The position numbers were made by a program, and so were the translations under genes. Below, one piece after another: positions 41,365 through 51,441 of a stretch of 64,000 nt of DNA; within the stretch, counting starts at the first letter, position 1, and every line of letters begins with the position of its first letter. Source of the DNA: Pseudomonas cichorii (GTDB lineage: Bacteria > Pseudomonadota > Gammaproteobacteria > Pseudomonadales > Pseudomonadaceae); the NCBI RefSeq assembly GCF_003700275.1, contig NZ_RBRE01000069.1, forward strand, positions 46,921 through 110,920. Reading direction: 5' to 3'. The notes under the pieces were generated by a model. That model did no database searches. It was not told the origin of the DNA and saw only the letters and a list, made by a program, of their open reading frames with translations.

Positions 41365-42717
41365 TCAGTTGACCCAGACCTCGACCCGGCGGTTCTTGAT
41401 CCGGCCATCGTCGGCATCGTTGCCCGCTACCGGCATTTCATCGCCAAAACCAAGGATTTCATGAAAGGTCACGCCACTTTTCTGCAATTCCCGGCGTACC
41501 GCCATGGCGCGTAGCCGGGAAAGCAGGGTTGCGCGTGCCGAATCGTTCTTGGCATCGCCAAAGCCCACCAGGGTCACCTGCTGATTGAGCTTGTCATGGG
41601 CCTTGAGATAGTCAACCACGCGCCTCAAGTCGAGTTGCGCCTTGCTGTCCAGCCTGGCGCTGCCCTGGGCAAAACGGAAATTGACCGACAGGCGCTCGGC
41701 CTGGCGGGTCAGAGCCTGATAGTCCTCGGGCATCTGTGCGGTGGTCGGGACTTTCATGGCCTGCACGGTCTGGGCAACAAAGCCACTGCTGGCCACAATG
41801 GCCTGGCCTTCGGGGCTTTGCGCAAACTGCACCAGTGCCGTGGCCCATTCATGGTTGTTGCTGGGCGGCAGGTACAGATACAGGCGGCGTGAAAGCGGAT
41901 AATCCTCGGTTGCGATCAGGCTGGCGGTGGGCAGCATCGGTTTTGAATCACCGTCGGCCAGCGCGATAGCCTTTGCATGGCGTACATAGGGCAGGCCGAT
42001 GAAGCCGATGCCGTTGCGATCCTGGCTGACGGCATCGGAAAGCTGTTCGCTGGACTCGAAGCGCCTGGCGTTGCGTGCCAGGCTCTTGCCGTTGCGAGTC
42101 AGGACCAGTTCCTTGAAGGTTTCATAAGTGCCGGATTTCTCGTCGCGGGCATACAGATGGATCGCGCCAGCCTTGCCGCCGAGTTCTTCCCAATCCTGGA
42201 TTTCACCTGAAAAGATACGCGCCAGTTGCTGGATGTTGAGCTGCCGCAACGGGTTACCTGGATGCAGGATGACCGCCACGCCGTCGATGGCAATCACCTG
42301 TTCGCCTTGAGGGCTTTTCAGGTCGCCCAGATCCTTCAGTTCCAGCGCTTCCTGATCCTTGATTGGCCGGGAAGAGGCGGCAATATCGGCGCTGCCTGCC
42401 CTCAGGGCGCTGAATCCGGTGCCTGAACCATGGGCGGCAATCTCTGCGCCAACGGCTTGGCCGGCTGCAGTCAGGCCGGTCACTCGGGTTTCGTTGGGCT
42501 GTGCGCCGGGCAATATTCGCAGGGATTGTAGGCCTTGCTCGTGCATCAGTCCCTGGACCAGCGCCGGGCCCAGTTGTGCATCGATGGTATTGGAACCCTG
42601 GATGCGCAGGACCGGTGCGCCATCGGCGGGTATTGGCAGCGCGGCGAGGGAAAGGCCGGGCAGCAGGGCACAAGACAACGTCAGCGCCGAAAGCAGAGCG
42701 CGCAGCATCTGCGTCAC
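41365..42717 (-). CDS. PstS-like substrate-binding protein fused to OmpA domain
   Basis: A 450-residue exported protein. Signal peptide ends near LSLAALP (about residue 25). Residues about 35-320 form a phosphate-binding-protein-like domain (LRIQGSNTIDAQLGPALVQG, ADIAASSRPIKDQE, YARDEKSGTYETFKEL). Residues about 340-450 form an OmpA/MotB peptidoglycan-binding domain (VNFRFAQGSARLDSKAQLDL, VGFGDAKND, RRVEVWV). It could hold a periplasmic ligand-binding module to the cell wall. No phosphate ABC transporter genes are adjacent. The ligand is unknown. Confidence 0.87.
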   Translation of the reverse strand: MTQMLRALLSALTLSCALLPGLSLAALPIPADGAPVLRIQGSNTIDAQLGPALVQGLMHEQGLQSLRILPGAQPNETRVTGLTAAGQAVGAEIAAHGSGTGFSALRAGSADIAASSRPIKDQEALELKDLGDLKSPQGEQVIAIDGVAVILHPGNPLRQLNIQQLARIFSGEIQDWEELGGKAGAIHLYARDEKSGTYETFKELVLTRNGKSLARNARRFESSEQLSDAVSQDRNGIGFIGLPYVRHAKAIALADGDSKPMLPTASLIATEDYPLSRRLYLYLPPSNNHEWATALVQFAQSPEGQAIVASSGFVAQTVQAMKVPTTAQMPEDYQALTRQAERLSVNFRFAQGSARLDSKAQLDLRRVVDYLKAHDKLNQQVTLVGFGDAKNDSARATLLSRLRAMAVRRELQKSGVTFHEILGFGDEMPVAGNDADDGRIKNRRVEVWVN

Positions 42718-42803
42718 CTTGTATAACTGGAAGTGACGGCAGAATAAGTCAGAAAGTTTACTGAAATATGACAGTTGCGAAGGTGCTGAAGATTCGCATG
42801 ATC

Positions 42804-42833
42804 CGGCTTGCCGGAGAATTTACCGGCAAGCCG
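42804..42833. terminator. Hairpin downstream of xthA
   Basis: CGGCTTGCCGG and CCGGCAAGCCG form a perfect 11-base stem with an 8-base AT-rich loop, 16 bases after the xthA stop. No T-run is evident. It may act as a terminator or mRNA end barrier. Confidence 0.6.
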
Positions 42834-42848
42834 CTATCGCAGGATTTA

Positions 42849-43661
42849 TCAGCTCAATTCCAGCCAGATAGGCGCGTGATCCGACGGTTTTTCCATGCCG
42901 CGCAATTCGTAGTCCACGCCGGCCGCCTTGATTCGCGGCTGCAGGCCGCTGGAGGTCATGATCAGGTCGATGCGCAGGCCGCGCTTGGGGCTGTCTTCAA
43001 AGCCGCGGCTGCGATAGTCGAACCAGCTGAACTGATCGGCGACTTCCGGGTGCAGGTAACGGAAGCTGTCGACCAGGCCCCAGTTCTTCAGGCGTTCCAT
43101 CCATTCGCGCTCTTCCGGCAGAAAGCTGCACTTGCCGGTTTTCAGCCAGCGCTTGGCATTGTCCGGGCCGATACCGATGTCGCAATCCTGCGGGGAGATA
43201 TTCACATCGCCCATGACGATCAGCGGCTGGTCATTGCTGAAACGGCTTTCCAGCAGCGCCTGCAGATCGCTGTAGAAGCGCTGCTTGGCAGGAAACTTGG
43301 TCGGATGGTCGCGGCTTTCGCCTTGTGGGAAATAGCCGTTCATGATGGTCACCGGCTGGCCATTGCTGTCGGCGTAAGTGCCCCAGATGAAACGCTTCTG
43401 GGCTTCCTCGTCGTCGCCCTCGAAACCCTTGTGCAGGGCCAGCGGCATGTTGCGCGAGAGCAGGGCGACTCCGTAATGGCCTTTCTGGCCATGGAAGTGC
43501 ACATGGTAGCCAAGGGCTTCGATCTCGGCCTGGGGGAACTGCTCGTCGGAGACCTTGGTTTCCTGCAAACCGATCACGTCAGGCTGGTGTTTTTCAATCA
43601 GCGCCGCGAGCTGATGCGGTCGGGCACGCAGACCGTTGATGTTGAAAGAGACAATTTTCAT
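42849..43661 (-). CDS. xthA: Exodeoxyribonuclease III (AP endonuclease)
   Basis: A 270-residue Mg2+-dependent nuclease of base-excision repair, cutting at abasic sites and degrading 3' ends. Key motifs are NINGLRARPHQL, LQETKV (metal Glu), GDVNISPQDCDIG (Asp/Asn) and SDHAPIWLEL (catalytic His). Length equals E. coli ExoIII. It is monocistronic, divergent from tamA. Confidence 0.95.
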   Translation of the reverse strand: MKIVSFNINGLRARPHQLAALIEKHQPDVIGLQETKVSDEQFPQAEIEALGYHVHFHGQKGHYGVALLSRNMPLALHKGFEGDDEEAQKRFIWGTYADSNGQPVTIMNGYFPQGESRDHPTKFPAKQRFYSDLQALLESRFSNDQPLIVMGDVNISPQDCDIGIGPDNAKRWLKTGKCSFLPEEREWMERLKNWGLVDSFRYLHPEVADQFSWFDYRSRGFEDSPKRGLRIDLIMTSSGLQPRIKAAGVDYELRGMEKPSDHAPIWLELS

Positions 43662-43962
43662 AAAGCGGCAGTCCTGAAGTCATACAAAACAGCGATCCTA
43701 GCCGACCGACCGGTTTACGGCCAGCCTGCCGTTGGCTGCTACGCTGGATGGATGGCTGGAACTGTCCTTTATCCCTTTGTTCTCACCTTTGCACGATCTG
43801 GATGACAGGAAACACCGAAATCACCGCAGGACCTGGCCGAAAGCCGGTTTTTTCTGACCGGATCTTCAGGTTTTATTACCAATCATGACGTAAGGGATTG
43901 AAAGTTCTAGCTATTGACGGGTTCCAGTGAAGCCTGTCGGTCGTGTTAGCATCCGTATCCAT
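43662..43962. other. Intergenic region between xthA and tamA
   Basis: About 300 bases carrying the two divergent promoters. I see no coding frame or clear operator. The tamA start itself has no strong ribosome-binding site, so it may begin slightly earlier. Confidence 0.4.
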
Positions 43963-45687
43963 ATGAAGCTTTTAACAACGTTCAGCAGCGTGCTGCTGAT
44001 GTCTCTGAGTGCCACGGCTTTTGCCCAGGCGCGTCTGGATGTCAGGATCAAGCCCGCGAATCCGCAACTCAAAGCCAACGTCGAAGGATATGTGGGCAGC
44101 CTTGGCGAGCGTGACGCCGAGGCCCTGCAGCACTTCAGCCTGGGCGCCGAAGAACAGGCGCAGAAGGCGGCGCAGGCGCTGGGCTACTATCAGGCGCAGA
44201 TCGACAGCCAGGTGACAGGCGACAAGGACCCGAAGCTGGTGATCAATATCCAGCCGGGCGAGCCGATCCGCCTGCGCAATGTCACGGTGCGCATCGACGG
44301 CCCGGCCGCTTCCCTCAAGGCCTTTCAGGTACCCAAGAGTCAGACGCTGGCGCCCGGCGCGGTGCTTAATCATGGTCATTATGAAGATGCCAAGCGCCTG
44401 ATCCAGAATCAGGCGTCACGCTACGGCTTCTTCAGCGGACGCTTTACCAGCCAGCGTCTGGCGATTGACCCGCGGGCCGGCGTGGCTGACATCGAACTGG
44501 TGTATGACAGCGGTCCGCGCTATACGCTGGGCAAGGTGCAGTTCAGCGGCGATACGCCACTCGACGATGATCTGCTCAAGCGCATGGTGCCGTTCAAGGA
44601 AAACACGCCTTATGACTCGCAACTGATCGCCGAACTCAATCAGGCCATGCAGTCCAGCGGCTATTTCGAGGGTGTGCGGGTGGATGCGGCACCGACCGCC
44701 GCCGTGGCGCAGGTCATCCCGGTGACCGTGCAACTGGAAATCCGCAAGCCGCGCACCATGGGCCTGGGGCTGGGCTATTCCACGGACGTCGGGCCGCGCG
44801 GCAGAGCCAACTGGACCCGGCACTGGGCCAACCCGCAAGGGCACAGTTATGGCTTTGAAACCGAACTGTCCGCACCCCGGCAGAACGTCGGGCTGTGGTA
44901 CGACGTGCCTCTCGATCCGCCGCTGACCGACAAACTGCGCTATGCCGGTGGCTACCAATATGAAGAAATCGCCGGCACCGACAGCCTCAGCAAGCTGCTC
45001 ACGGTCGGCCCTGAATGGCACAGCAAGTTGCCCAGTGGCTGGGAGCGGGTCATCTCCCTCAAGTGGCAGCGCGAAGAGTATCGCCTGGGCGATGACAGTG
45101 GCCTGAGTACCTTGCTGATGCCCGGCATCAGCTATTCGTTCCTGCGCAGTGACAATCGCATCGATCCGAGCAAAGGCTATCGCCTGCAGTTCGATGCGCA
45201 GGTGGCCAAGGAAGGTGTGTTGTCGGACGCCAACCTGTTCCATGGCAACGTACTGCTCAAGGGCCTGACCACCGTGGCGCAGAATCATCGCTTTCTCGGC
45301 CGCTTGCAGTTCGGTGGCAACCTGACCAATGGCTACAAATCCATACCGCCTTCACTGCGCTTTTTTGCCGGTGGCGATCAGAGCGTGCGTGGCTACGACT
45401 ATCAGACTCTGTCGCCGACCAACTCCGACGGTGACCGCATCGGCGGCCGCTACATGGTGGCCGGCAGCGCCGAATATCAGTATTCGATCGCCGAAAAGTG
45501 GCGGCTGGCGACGTTTGTCGATCAGGGCAACTCCTTCAATAACCTTGAGCTGCCGAGCATGAAGACCGGCGTAGGCTTCGGGGTGCGCTGGGTTTCTCCG
45601 GTCGGGCCGTTGCGCCTCGATCTGGCCAAGGCGCTGGACGATGACGGCGGGATCCGTCTGCACTTCTCCATGGGACCGGAACTGTGA
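43963..45687 (+). CDS. tamA: TamA, outer-membrane translocation and assembly protein
   Basis: About 574 residues. A signal peptide (ending AFAQA) is followed by three POTRA domains (residues about 22-250; for example YTLGKVQFSGDTPLDDDLLK). An Omp85 16-strand barrel follows, with GLGYSTDVGPRGRANWTRHW and the barrel motif RFFAGGDQSVRGYDY (the conserved VRGY/F of Omp85). With TamB it helps insert outer-membrane proteins and moves lipids. The ATG at 43963 is taken; GTG at 43927 is in frame. Its stop overlaps the tamB start. Confidence 0.93.
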   Translation: MKLLTTFSSVLLMSLSATAFAQARLDVRIKPANPQLKANVEGYVGSLGERDAEALQHFSLGAEEQAQKAAQALGYYQAQIDSQVTGDKDPKLVINIQPGEPIRLRNVTVRIDGPAASLKAFQVPKSQTLAPGAVLNHGHYEDAKRLIQNQASRYGFFSGRFTSQRLAIDPRAGVADIELVYDSGPRYTLGKVQFSGDTPLDDDLLKRMVPFKENTPYDSQLIAELNQAMQSSGYFEGVRVDAAPTAAVAQVIPVTVQLEIRKPRTMGLGLGYSTDVGPRGRANWTRHWANPQGHSYGFETELSAPRQNVGLWYDVPLDPPLTDKLRYAGGYQYEEIAGTDSLSKLLTVGPEWHSKLPSGWERVISLKWQREEYRLGDDSGLSTLLMPGISYSFLRSDNRIDPSKGYRLQFDAQVAKEGVLSDANLFHGNVLLKGLTTVAQNHRFLGRLQFGGNLTNGYKSIPPSLRFFAGGDQSVRGYDYQTLSPTNSDGDRIGGRYMVAGSAEYQYSIAEKWRLATFVDQGNSFNNLELPSMKTGVGFGVRWVSPVGPLRLDLAKALDDDGGIRLHFSMGPEL

Positions 45688-48600
45688 AGCGTCTGAACAT
45701 GAAACGCACGGCGAAGATCACCGCCCTGAGCCTGCTGGCGTTCATGCTGTTCTTGCTGCTAAGCGTCTGGCTGATAGTGGCTACCCAGGGCGGCAGCCAA
45801 TGGCTGCTGGCGCGAATACCGGGTTTGCAGGTCGACAATTTCAGCGGACGACTGGCCGGGCAGTGGCGCGCCGATCAGGTGCTCTGGCAACAGGGTGGTG
45901 ATCGGGTCGAGGTCAGCGCTGCCGAGTTCGACTGGTCGCCTGCCTGTCTGTTGAAGATGACCCTGTGTGTCGAGCAGTTGCATGCCGGGCAGGTTCGCAT
46001 GAGCTTTGCCGCCAGTGAAGAACCGGTCAGCGATGGCCCGCTGAGTTTACCGCAGTTGAAGCTGCCGCTGGCGATTCGCCTGAATGACGTGAAGCTGGGC
46101 AGCCTGCAACTGGATGGGGTCGAGCAGTTGAGCGACTTGAAACTGTCTGCACACTGGACCGCCGAAGGTATGCAGATCGACACTGCCCACCTGCAGCGTG
46201 ATGAGTTGATTCTCGATCTGACCGGCCTTTTGCGTCCCGAAGGCGACTGGCCGCTGACGGCCAAGGGGCAACTGCAACTGCCGGCACAGGACGGGCAAGC
46301 CTGGCTGCTGGCGCTGGATATTTCGGGCGAGCTGCTCAAGACCCTGCAGCTCAAGGCTGACAGCAGCGGTTACCTGCAAGGACAATTGACCGGTGAGCTG
46401 CAACCGCTGGCGGAGCATCTGCCAGCCCGGCTCAGCATTACCTCGGAACGTTTCAAGCCCAGTGCCGGATTGCCGGATACCTTGCAGCTCGAACAACTGC
46501 TGCTCAACGCCGAAGGCAATCTCGACAGTGGCTATCGGATCACCGGCAGCGCCAGCCTGCCAGCCGAACAGGGGCCTGTCGCCCTGGCGCTGCAAGGCCG
46601 GGTCGATGCCAGGGGCGCAGATATTGCTGCGCTGCAACTGACGGCCAGCGATCAACAACGTCTTACACTCAACGGCCAGTTGAACTGGCAAAGCGGCTTC
46701 AAGGCCGATGCGAAAATCGACTGGCTGGATTTTCCCTGGCAGCGGCTTTATCCGCTGGCGACTGAGCCTCAGGTCAGCCTGCGCAAGTTCCATGGCGAGA
46801 TTTCCTACACCGACGGCCAGTACCTGGGTCATTTCAGCTCGGACCTGGATGGTCCTGCCGGCGCATTCAGCCTGGGCAGCCCGTTCAGTGGCAATCTGCA
46901 GCAAGTGTTTCTGCCGCAACTGGAACTGGTTGCCGGGCAGGGCAAGGCCAGCGGTCATCTGAATCTGCAATTCGCCGATGGCATCGGCTGGGACACGGCG
47001 CTGGAGCTGGGCTCGCTGGATCCGTCCTATTGGGTCGCCGAGTTGCCCGGCACCCTGGCCGGTGCGCTGCGCAGCAAGGGTCAATTGCGCAATGAACGGC
47101 TTGAGCTGAATGCCGACCTGGACCTCAAGGGACGTCTGCGCGGGCAACCTGCCGTGTTGCTGGCCAAGGCCGATGGTGGCGGCGAGCAATGGAACCTCGC
47201 TGCGCTGGAGATACGCCTGGGTGATAACCGGATTCAGGGGCGTGGCAGCTTGCGTCAGCGCCTCGATGGCCAACTGGACCTGAACCTGCCGCGCCTTGGG
47301 CAACTGTGGCCAAGGCTGCAAGGCCGGATCAACGGGCGTCTGGCACTGGCCGGCACGCTTGAGGCTCCGCAAGGCCAGCTTGATGTGCAGGGCAGTCAAC
47401 TGGCGCTCCAGGACAATCGCCTGCAGAACCTGACTCTGGCGGCGAAGCTCGATCAGGCCCAGCGGGCCACGGTCGATCTGAAAGGCAGCGCAATCCAGGT
47501 CGGTGATACCGGGCTGGGAACCTTGACCGTCAATGGCCAGGGCACGCTCAGGAACCAGCAGTTGAAGCTCGACCTGCAAGGTCCGCTGTTGAAACTGGCC
47601 CTGGCAGTGGATGGCGCGCTGGATCAGGGCAACTGGCGAGGGCGTCTGGCCAGCGGCGATATTCAGAGCGGAGGCCAGGACTGGCAATTGCAGCGCCCGG
47701 CGAAGCTTGAGCGGCTGGCCGACGGCAAGATCAACTTCGGCGCGCATTGCTGGATATCCGGGCAGGCCAGTCTGTGTGGCGAGGATCAGCGATTGCTGCC
47801 CGAGCCGCGCTTGCGCTATCACCTGAAGAACTTCCCGCTCGAAAGCCTGGCCCAATGGCTGCCCAGGGATTTTGCCTGGAAAGGCGCGCTCAACGCCGAT
47901 CTGAAACTCGACTTGCCCGCAGCCGGCCCTGACGGGCAAATCACGGTCGATGCCAGCAACGGCACGCTGCGGATCCGGGAAAAGGACCAGTGGCTGGATT
48001 TCCCTTATCAGAGCCTGAAACTCAGCAGCACCCTGAAGCCTCGTCGTATCGACACGCGCCTGGATTTCGAGGGGGCCAGACTGGGCAAGCTGTTGCTCAC
48101 GGCGCAGCTCGATCCGTTGTCACGCAACAAGAACCTGACTGGCGATTTCAGCCTGTCCGGCCTTGATGTGTCGGTGGCGCGGCCCTTTGTACCCATGGTG
48201 CAGAAGCTCAATGGCCGCCTGAGTGGCAGTGGTCGACTGTCCGGTGGCCTGCTGGCGCCGCAGGTCAATGGTAGCCTTGCCCTCGACGGCGGTGAGGTGT
48301 CCGGCCCCGAACTGCCGCTGGAGTTGCAGGACCTGAACGTGCAGGCGCTGATCGCCGGCGAGAGCGTGCAACTCAACGGCGGCTGGAAGAGTGGTGCGAC
48401 AGGGCAGGGCTCTGTGAGCGGTCAGGTAGCCTGGGGGCAGGCGCTGCTGGTGGATATCAATATCAAGGGCTCGCGCCTGCCGATCACCGTTGAGCCTTAT
48501 GTTGCCGTGGAAGCGGCCCCCGACCTGAAAATCTCCATGCATGACGATCGGCTGGGTATTTCCGGCAAGGTGCTGGTGCCCAAGGGCACGATCACGGTGC

Positions 48601-49373
48601 GCGAGTTGCCGCCCTCGACAGTGAAATTGTCAGGCGATACGGTCATCGTCGGGCAGCAGACCGAAGAGGGCGCGCCGCCGATGGCCATGGCGATGGATAT
48701 CGATGTGGAGGTCGGGCAGGAACAACTGGCGTTCAGCGGCTTCGGGCTGACGGCGAATCTTGTCGGCCGCGTGCACATTGGCGATAACCTCGATACCCGT
48801 GGCGAACTGAACCTCAATGACGGGCGTTACCGCGCCTATGGTCAGCGGCTGACCATCCGCAAGGCCCGGCTGTTGTTTGCCGGTCCCATCGATCAGCCTT
48901 ATCTGGACATCGAAGCGATTCGCCAGACCGACGACATCATCGCCGGTATCCGCCTGACCGGCAGTGCCGATCAGCCGACCACCGAAGTGTTTTCCGAGCC
49001 GGCCATGAGTCAGGAACAGGCGCTGTCGTATCTGGTGATGGGCAGGCCGCTGGCCAATAACGGGGAAGACAACAATATGGTTGCCCAGGCAGCGCTGGCG
49101 CTGGGTGTGGCCGGGAGCGCATCGACGACCGGCAAGCTGGCCGACAACCTGGGGATCAAGGATTTCGAGCTGGACACCACCGGCACCGGCGACAAGACCA
49201 ATGTCGTGGCCAGCGGCAAGATCACCGACAAGCTCAGTCTGCGCTATGGCGTCGGGGTATTCGAGCCGGCCAATACCATTGCGTTGCGCTACATGCTGAG
49301 CAAAAGGGTCTATCTGGAGGCTGCCAGCGGGATTGCCAGTTCACTGGATATTTTCTACAAACGGGATTTTTAG
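45684..49373 (+). CDS. tamB: TamB, inner-membrane-anchored intermembrane bridge protein
   Basis: A 1229-residue protein. One N-terminal membrane anchor (residues about 10-30, LLAFMLFLLLSVWLIVATQG) precedes a very long repetitive beta-taco (AsmA/TamB) region. The C-terminal DUF490 domain contains GRYRAYGQRLTIRKARLLFA and ends in a barrel-like SLDIFYKRDF. It spans the periplasm to TamA and is thought to carry phospholipid. GTG 45684 overlaps the tamA stop (GTGA); ATG 45699 is the alternative start. Confidence 0.93.
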   Translation: MKRLNMKRTAKITALSLLAFMLFLLLSVWLIVATQGGSQWLLARIPGLQVDNFSGRLAGQWRADQVLWQQGGDRVEVSAAEFDWSPACLLKMTLCVEQLHAGQVRMSFAASEEPVSDGPLSLPQLKLPLAIRLNDVKLGSLQLDGVEQLSDLKLSAHWTAEGMQIDTAHLQRDELILDLTGLLRPEGDWPLTAKGQLQLPAQDGQAWLLALDISGELLKTLQLKADSSGYLQGQLTGELQPLAEHLPARLSITSERFKPSAGLPDTLQLEQLLLNAEGNLDSGYRITGSASLPAEQGPVALALQGRVDARGADIAALQLTASDQQRLTLNGQLNWQSGFKADAKIDWLDFPWQRLYPLATEPQVSLRKFHGEISYTDGQYLGHFSSDLDGPAGAFSLGSPFSGNLQQVFLPQLELVAGQGKASGHLNLQFADGIGWDTALELGSLDPSYWVAELPGTLAGALRSKGQLRNERLELNADLDLKGRLRGQPAVLLAKADGGGEQWNLAALEIRLGDNRIQGRGSLRQRLDGQLDLNLPRLGQLWPRLQGRINGRLALAGTLEAPQGQLDVQGSQLALQDNRLQNLTLAAKLDQAQRATVDLKGSAIQVGDTGLGTLTVNGQGTLRNQQLKLDLQGPLLKLALAVDGALDQGNWRGRLASGDIQSGGQDWQLQRPAKLERLADGKINFGAHCWISGQASLCGEDQRLLPEPRLRYHLKNFPLESLAQWLPRDFAWKGALNADLKLDLPAAGPDGQITVDASNGTLRIREKDQWLDFPYQSLKLSSTLKPRRIDTRLDFEGARLGKLLLTAQLDPLSRNKNLTGDFSLSGLDVSVARPFVPMVQKLNGRLSGSGRLSGGLLAPQVNGSLALDGGEVSGPELPLELQDLNVQALIAGESVQLNGGWKSGATGQGSVSGQVAWGQALLVDINIKGSRLPITVEPYVAVEAAPDLKISMHDDRLGISGKVLVPKGTITVRELPPSTVKLSGDTVIVGQQTEEGAPPMAMAMDIDVEVGQEQLAFSGFGLTANLVGRVHIGDNLDTRGELNLNDGRYRAYGQRLTIRKARLLFAGPIDQPYLDIEAIRQTDDIIAGIRLTGSADQPTTEVFSEPAMSQEQALSYLVMGRPLANNGEDNNMVAQAALALGVAGSASTTGKLADNLGIKDFELDTTGTGDKTNVVASGKITDKLSLRYGVGVFEPANTIALRYMLSKRVYLEAASGIASSLDIFYKRDF

Positions 49374-49475
49374 GCCGGGTTTCACAATTGATTCAGAAAC
49401 ATCCGATATAGGTAGTCGGACACTTTCGTGGTTAACTTCCGGTTCTTCCAAAACTCTGAAAAAGGACTTGGTTCC

Positions 49476-49976
49476 ATGGCTCAAGTAACACTCAAAGGCA
49501 ATCCTGTACAAATCGCTGGCGACCTGCCGAAAACCGGCAGTGCTGCTCCGGCTTTCACGCTGGTTGGTGCCGGTCTTGCCGATGTGACTCTGGCCGACTT
49601 CGCCGGCAAGCGTAAAGTGCTGAACATCTTCCCAAGTGTCGATACGCCGACCTGCGCCACTTCCGTGCGCAAGTTCAATGCCCAGGCCAATGACGTGAAC
49701 AACGCCGTTGTACTGTGCATCTCCGCCGACCTGCCATTCGCCCAGGCTCGCTTCTGCGGTTCGGAAGGTCTGGAAAACGTCAGCAACCTGTCCTCCTTCC
49801 GCAGCGCCGATTTCAGCAAGAACTACGGTGTCGCGATTGCCGATGGTCCGCTGACCGGCCTGACCGCTCGCGCCGTTGTGGTACTGGACGAAAACAACAA
49901 CGTATTGCACAGCGAGCTGGTTTCGGAAATCGCCGAAGAGCCGAACTATGAAGCCGCTCTGGCTGTTCTGAAGTAA
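49476..49976 (+). CDS. tpx: Thiol peroxidase (atypical 2-Cys peroxiredoxin)
   Basis: A 166-residue peroxidase. The peroxidatic Cys60 lies in SVDTPTCATSVRKFN and the resolving Cys94 in RFCGSEGLENV, positions equivalent to Cys61/Cys95 of E. coli Tpx. It reduces hydroperoxides using thioredoxin in the cytoplasm or periplasm. The start at 49476 follows AAAGGA. A strong intrinsic terminator lies 18 bases after the stop, so it is monocistronic. Confidence 0.95.
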   Translation: MAQVTLKGNPVQIAGDLPKTGSAAPAFTLVGAGLADVTLADFAGKRKVLNIFPSVDTPTCATSVRKFNAQANDVNNAVVLCISADLPFAQARFCGSEGLENVSNLSSFRSADFSKNYGVAIADGPLTGLTARAVVVLDENNNVLHSELVSEIAEEPNYEAALAVLK

Positions 49977-49994
49977 TACGCTGCAACACTTAAG

Positions 49995-50023
49995 CGGCCT
50001 GAATCCGTTCAGGCCGTTTTTTT
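49995..50023 (+). terminator. Intrinsic terminator of tpx
   Basis: CGGCCTGAA and TTCAGGCCG pair perfectly around four bases and are followed by seven T residues. Confidence 0.92.
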
Positions 50024-50127
50024 ATTTGTGCTTCAACCGTTTAACAAAAGTAAGCGCTTGGTAAAGGCGCTTTGCTTGCAGCTCATCTGTGCTTATTGTT
50101 CAGCCTCCTGAAGAAGCCCCACCCGTA

Positions 50128-51441
50128 ATGGTTGATTTATTCATGCAATCGTCTGGCCCCCGTAATTCCCGTCGCTGGCTGATCAGTCTGTTGGTCCTGT
50201 TGGTTATCGTCGTTTCGTGCTGGTGGTTCTGGCCGACGTCCTCGCCCGACAAGGGAGCCGAGGCTGGCAAGGCATCTGCGGCGGCCCCTGGCAGAGGCAT
50301 GGCGCGCCCCGGGTTCGGCGGTTCGGCGGTGGCAGTTCCGGTGCGGGTTGCACCGGTGACCCAGGGCGACTTCCCGATCTATTACAAGGCACTGGGCACG
50401 GTGACCGCGACCAACACCATCAATGTGCGCAGCCGGGTGGCTGGCGAACTGGTCAAGATCCACTTTCAGGAAGGCCAGATGGTCAAGGCCGGCGACATGC
50501 TGGCGGAAATCGATCCACGTCCCTATCAGGTAGCGTTGCAGCAGGCCGAAGGCACTCTCGCCACCAATCAGGCGCTGCTGAAGAACGCCCAGCTCGATGT
50601 ACAACGCTATCGCGGGCTGTTCGCCGAAGACAGTATCGCCAAGCAGACCCTGGATACCGCCGAGTCGCTGGTGAACCAGTATCAGGGGACCATCAAGTCC
50701 AATCAGGCGGCTGTGGCCGAAGCCAGGCTCAATATGGACTTCACCCGCATCAAGGCACCGATTGCCGGGCGCGTCGGCCTCAAGCAACTGGATGTCGGCA
50801 ATCTGGTCGCCGCCAACGACACCACCGCCCTGGTGGTGATTACCCAGACCCAGCCGATTTCGGTCAACTTCACCCTGCCGGAAAAAGACCTGTCGGCGGT
50901 CATCAGCCGTTATCGCAGCGCTGACAAACTGCCGGTGGAAGCCTGGGATCGCGGTGACCTCAAGCTGCAGGCCACCGGTGTACTGGCCAGCCTCGACAAC
51001 CAGATCGATGTCGCCACAGGCACCCTTAAATTCAAGGCTCGCTTCGAGAATCGCGACGAAGTGCTGTTTCCCAATCAGTTCGTGAATGTGCGACTGCGTG
51101 CCGACACCCTCAAGCAAGCAGTGCTGGTCCCGACGGCCGCCGTGCAGTTCGGCACCAACGGCACCTTCGTCTATGCCCTGGACGGCGACAGGAAGGTCAA
51201 GGTCAACCTGCTAAAGACCGGTCCGAGCGATGAGACGTCGACCGTGGTTCTCGAAGGTCTGAGCGCAGGTTCGCAAGTCGTGCTCGAAGGCACCGACCGC
51301 CTGCGCGACGGCGCCGAAGTGGAAGTGGTCAGTGACAGCAAGGACGTGCCGTCCAGTCCGGGTCAGCAACTGCAAGGCAAGCCTGACAAGGCCACTGACA
51401 AATCGGCTTCGGTCGACAAGGCGGAAAAACCTCAAGTATGA
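50128..51441 (+). CDS. muxA: RND efflux membrane-fusion protein MuxA/MdtA
   Basis: About 437 residues. One N-terminal membrane segment (WLISLLVLLVIVVSCWWFWP) is followed by biotinyl-lipoyl, alpha-hairpin and beta-barrel domains (TINVRSRVAGELVKIHFQEG, then RIKAPIAGRVGLKQLDVGN). It joins the two RND pumps to the outer-membrane channel. Start at 50128 or 50143 is possible. Its stop overlaps the muxB start (ATGA). The C-terminus is Lys/Asp-rich and probably disordered. Confidence 0.93.
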   Translation: MVDLFMQSSGPRNSRRWLISLLVLLVIVVSCWWFWPTSSPDKGAEAGKASAAAPGRGMARPGFGGSAVAVPVRVAPVTQGDFPIYYKALGTVTATNTINVRSRVAGELVKIHFQEGQMVKAGDMLAEIDPRPYQVALQQAEGTLATNQALLKNAQLDVQRYRGLFAEDSIAKQTLDTAESLVNQYQGTIKSNQAAVAEARLNMDFTRIKAPIAGRVGLKQLDVGNLVAANDTTALVVITQTQPISVNFTLPEKDLSAVISRYRSADKLPVEAWDRGDLKLQATGVLASLDNQIDVATGTLKFKARFENRDEVLFPNQFVNVRLRADTLKQAVLVPTAAVQFGTNGTFVYALDGDRKVKVNLLKTGPSDETSTVVLEGLSAGSQVVLEGTDRLRDGAEVEVVSDSKDVPSSPGQQLQGKPDKATDKSASVDKAEKPQV

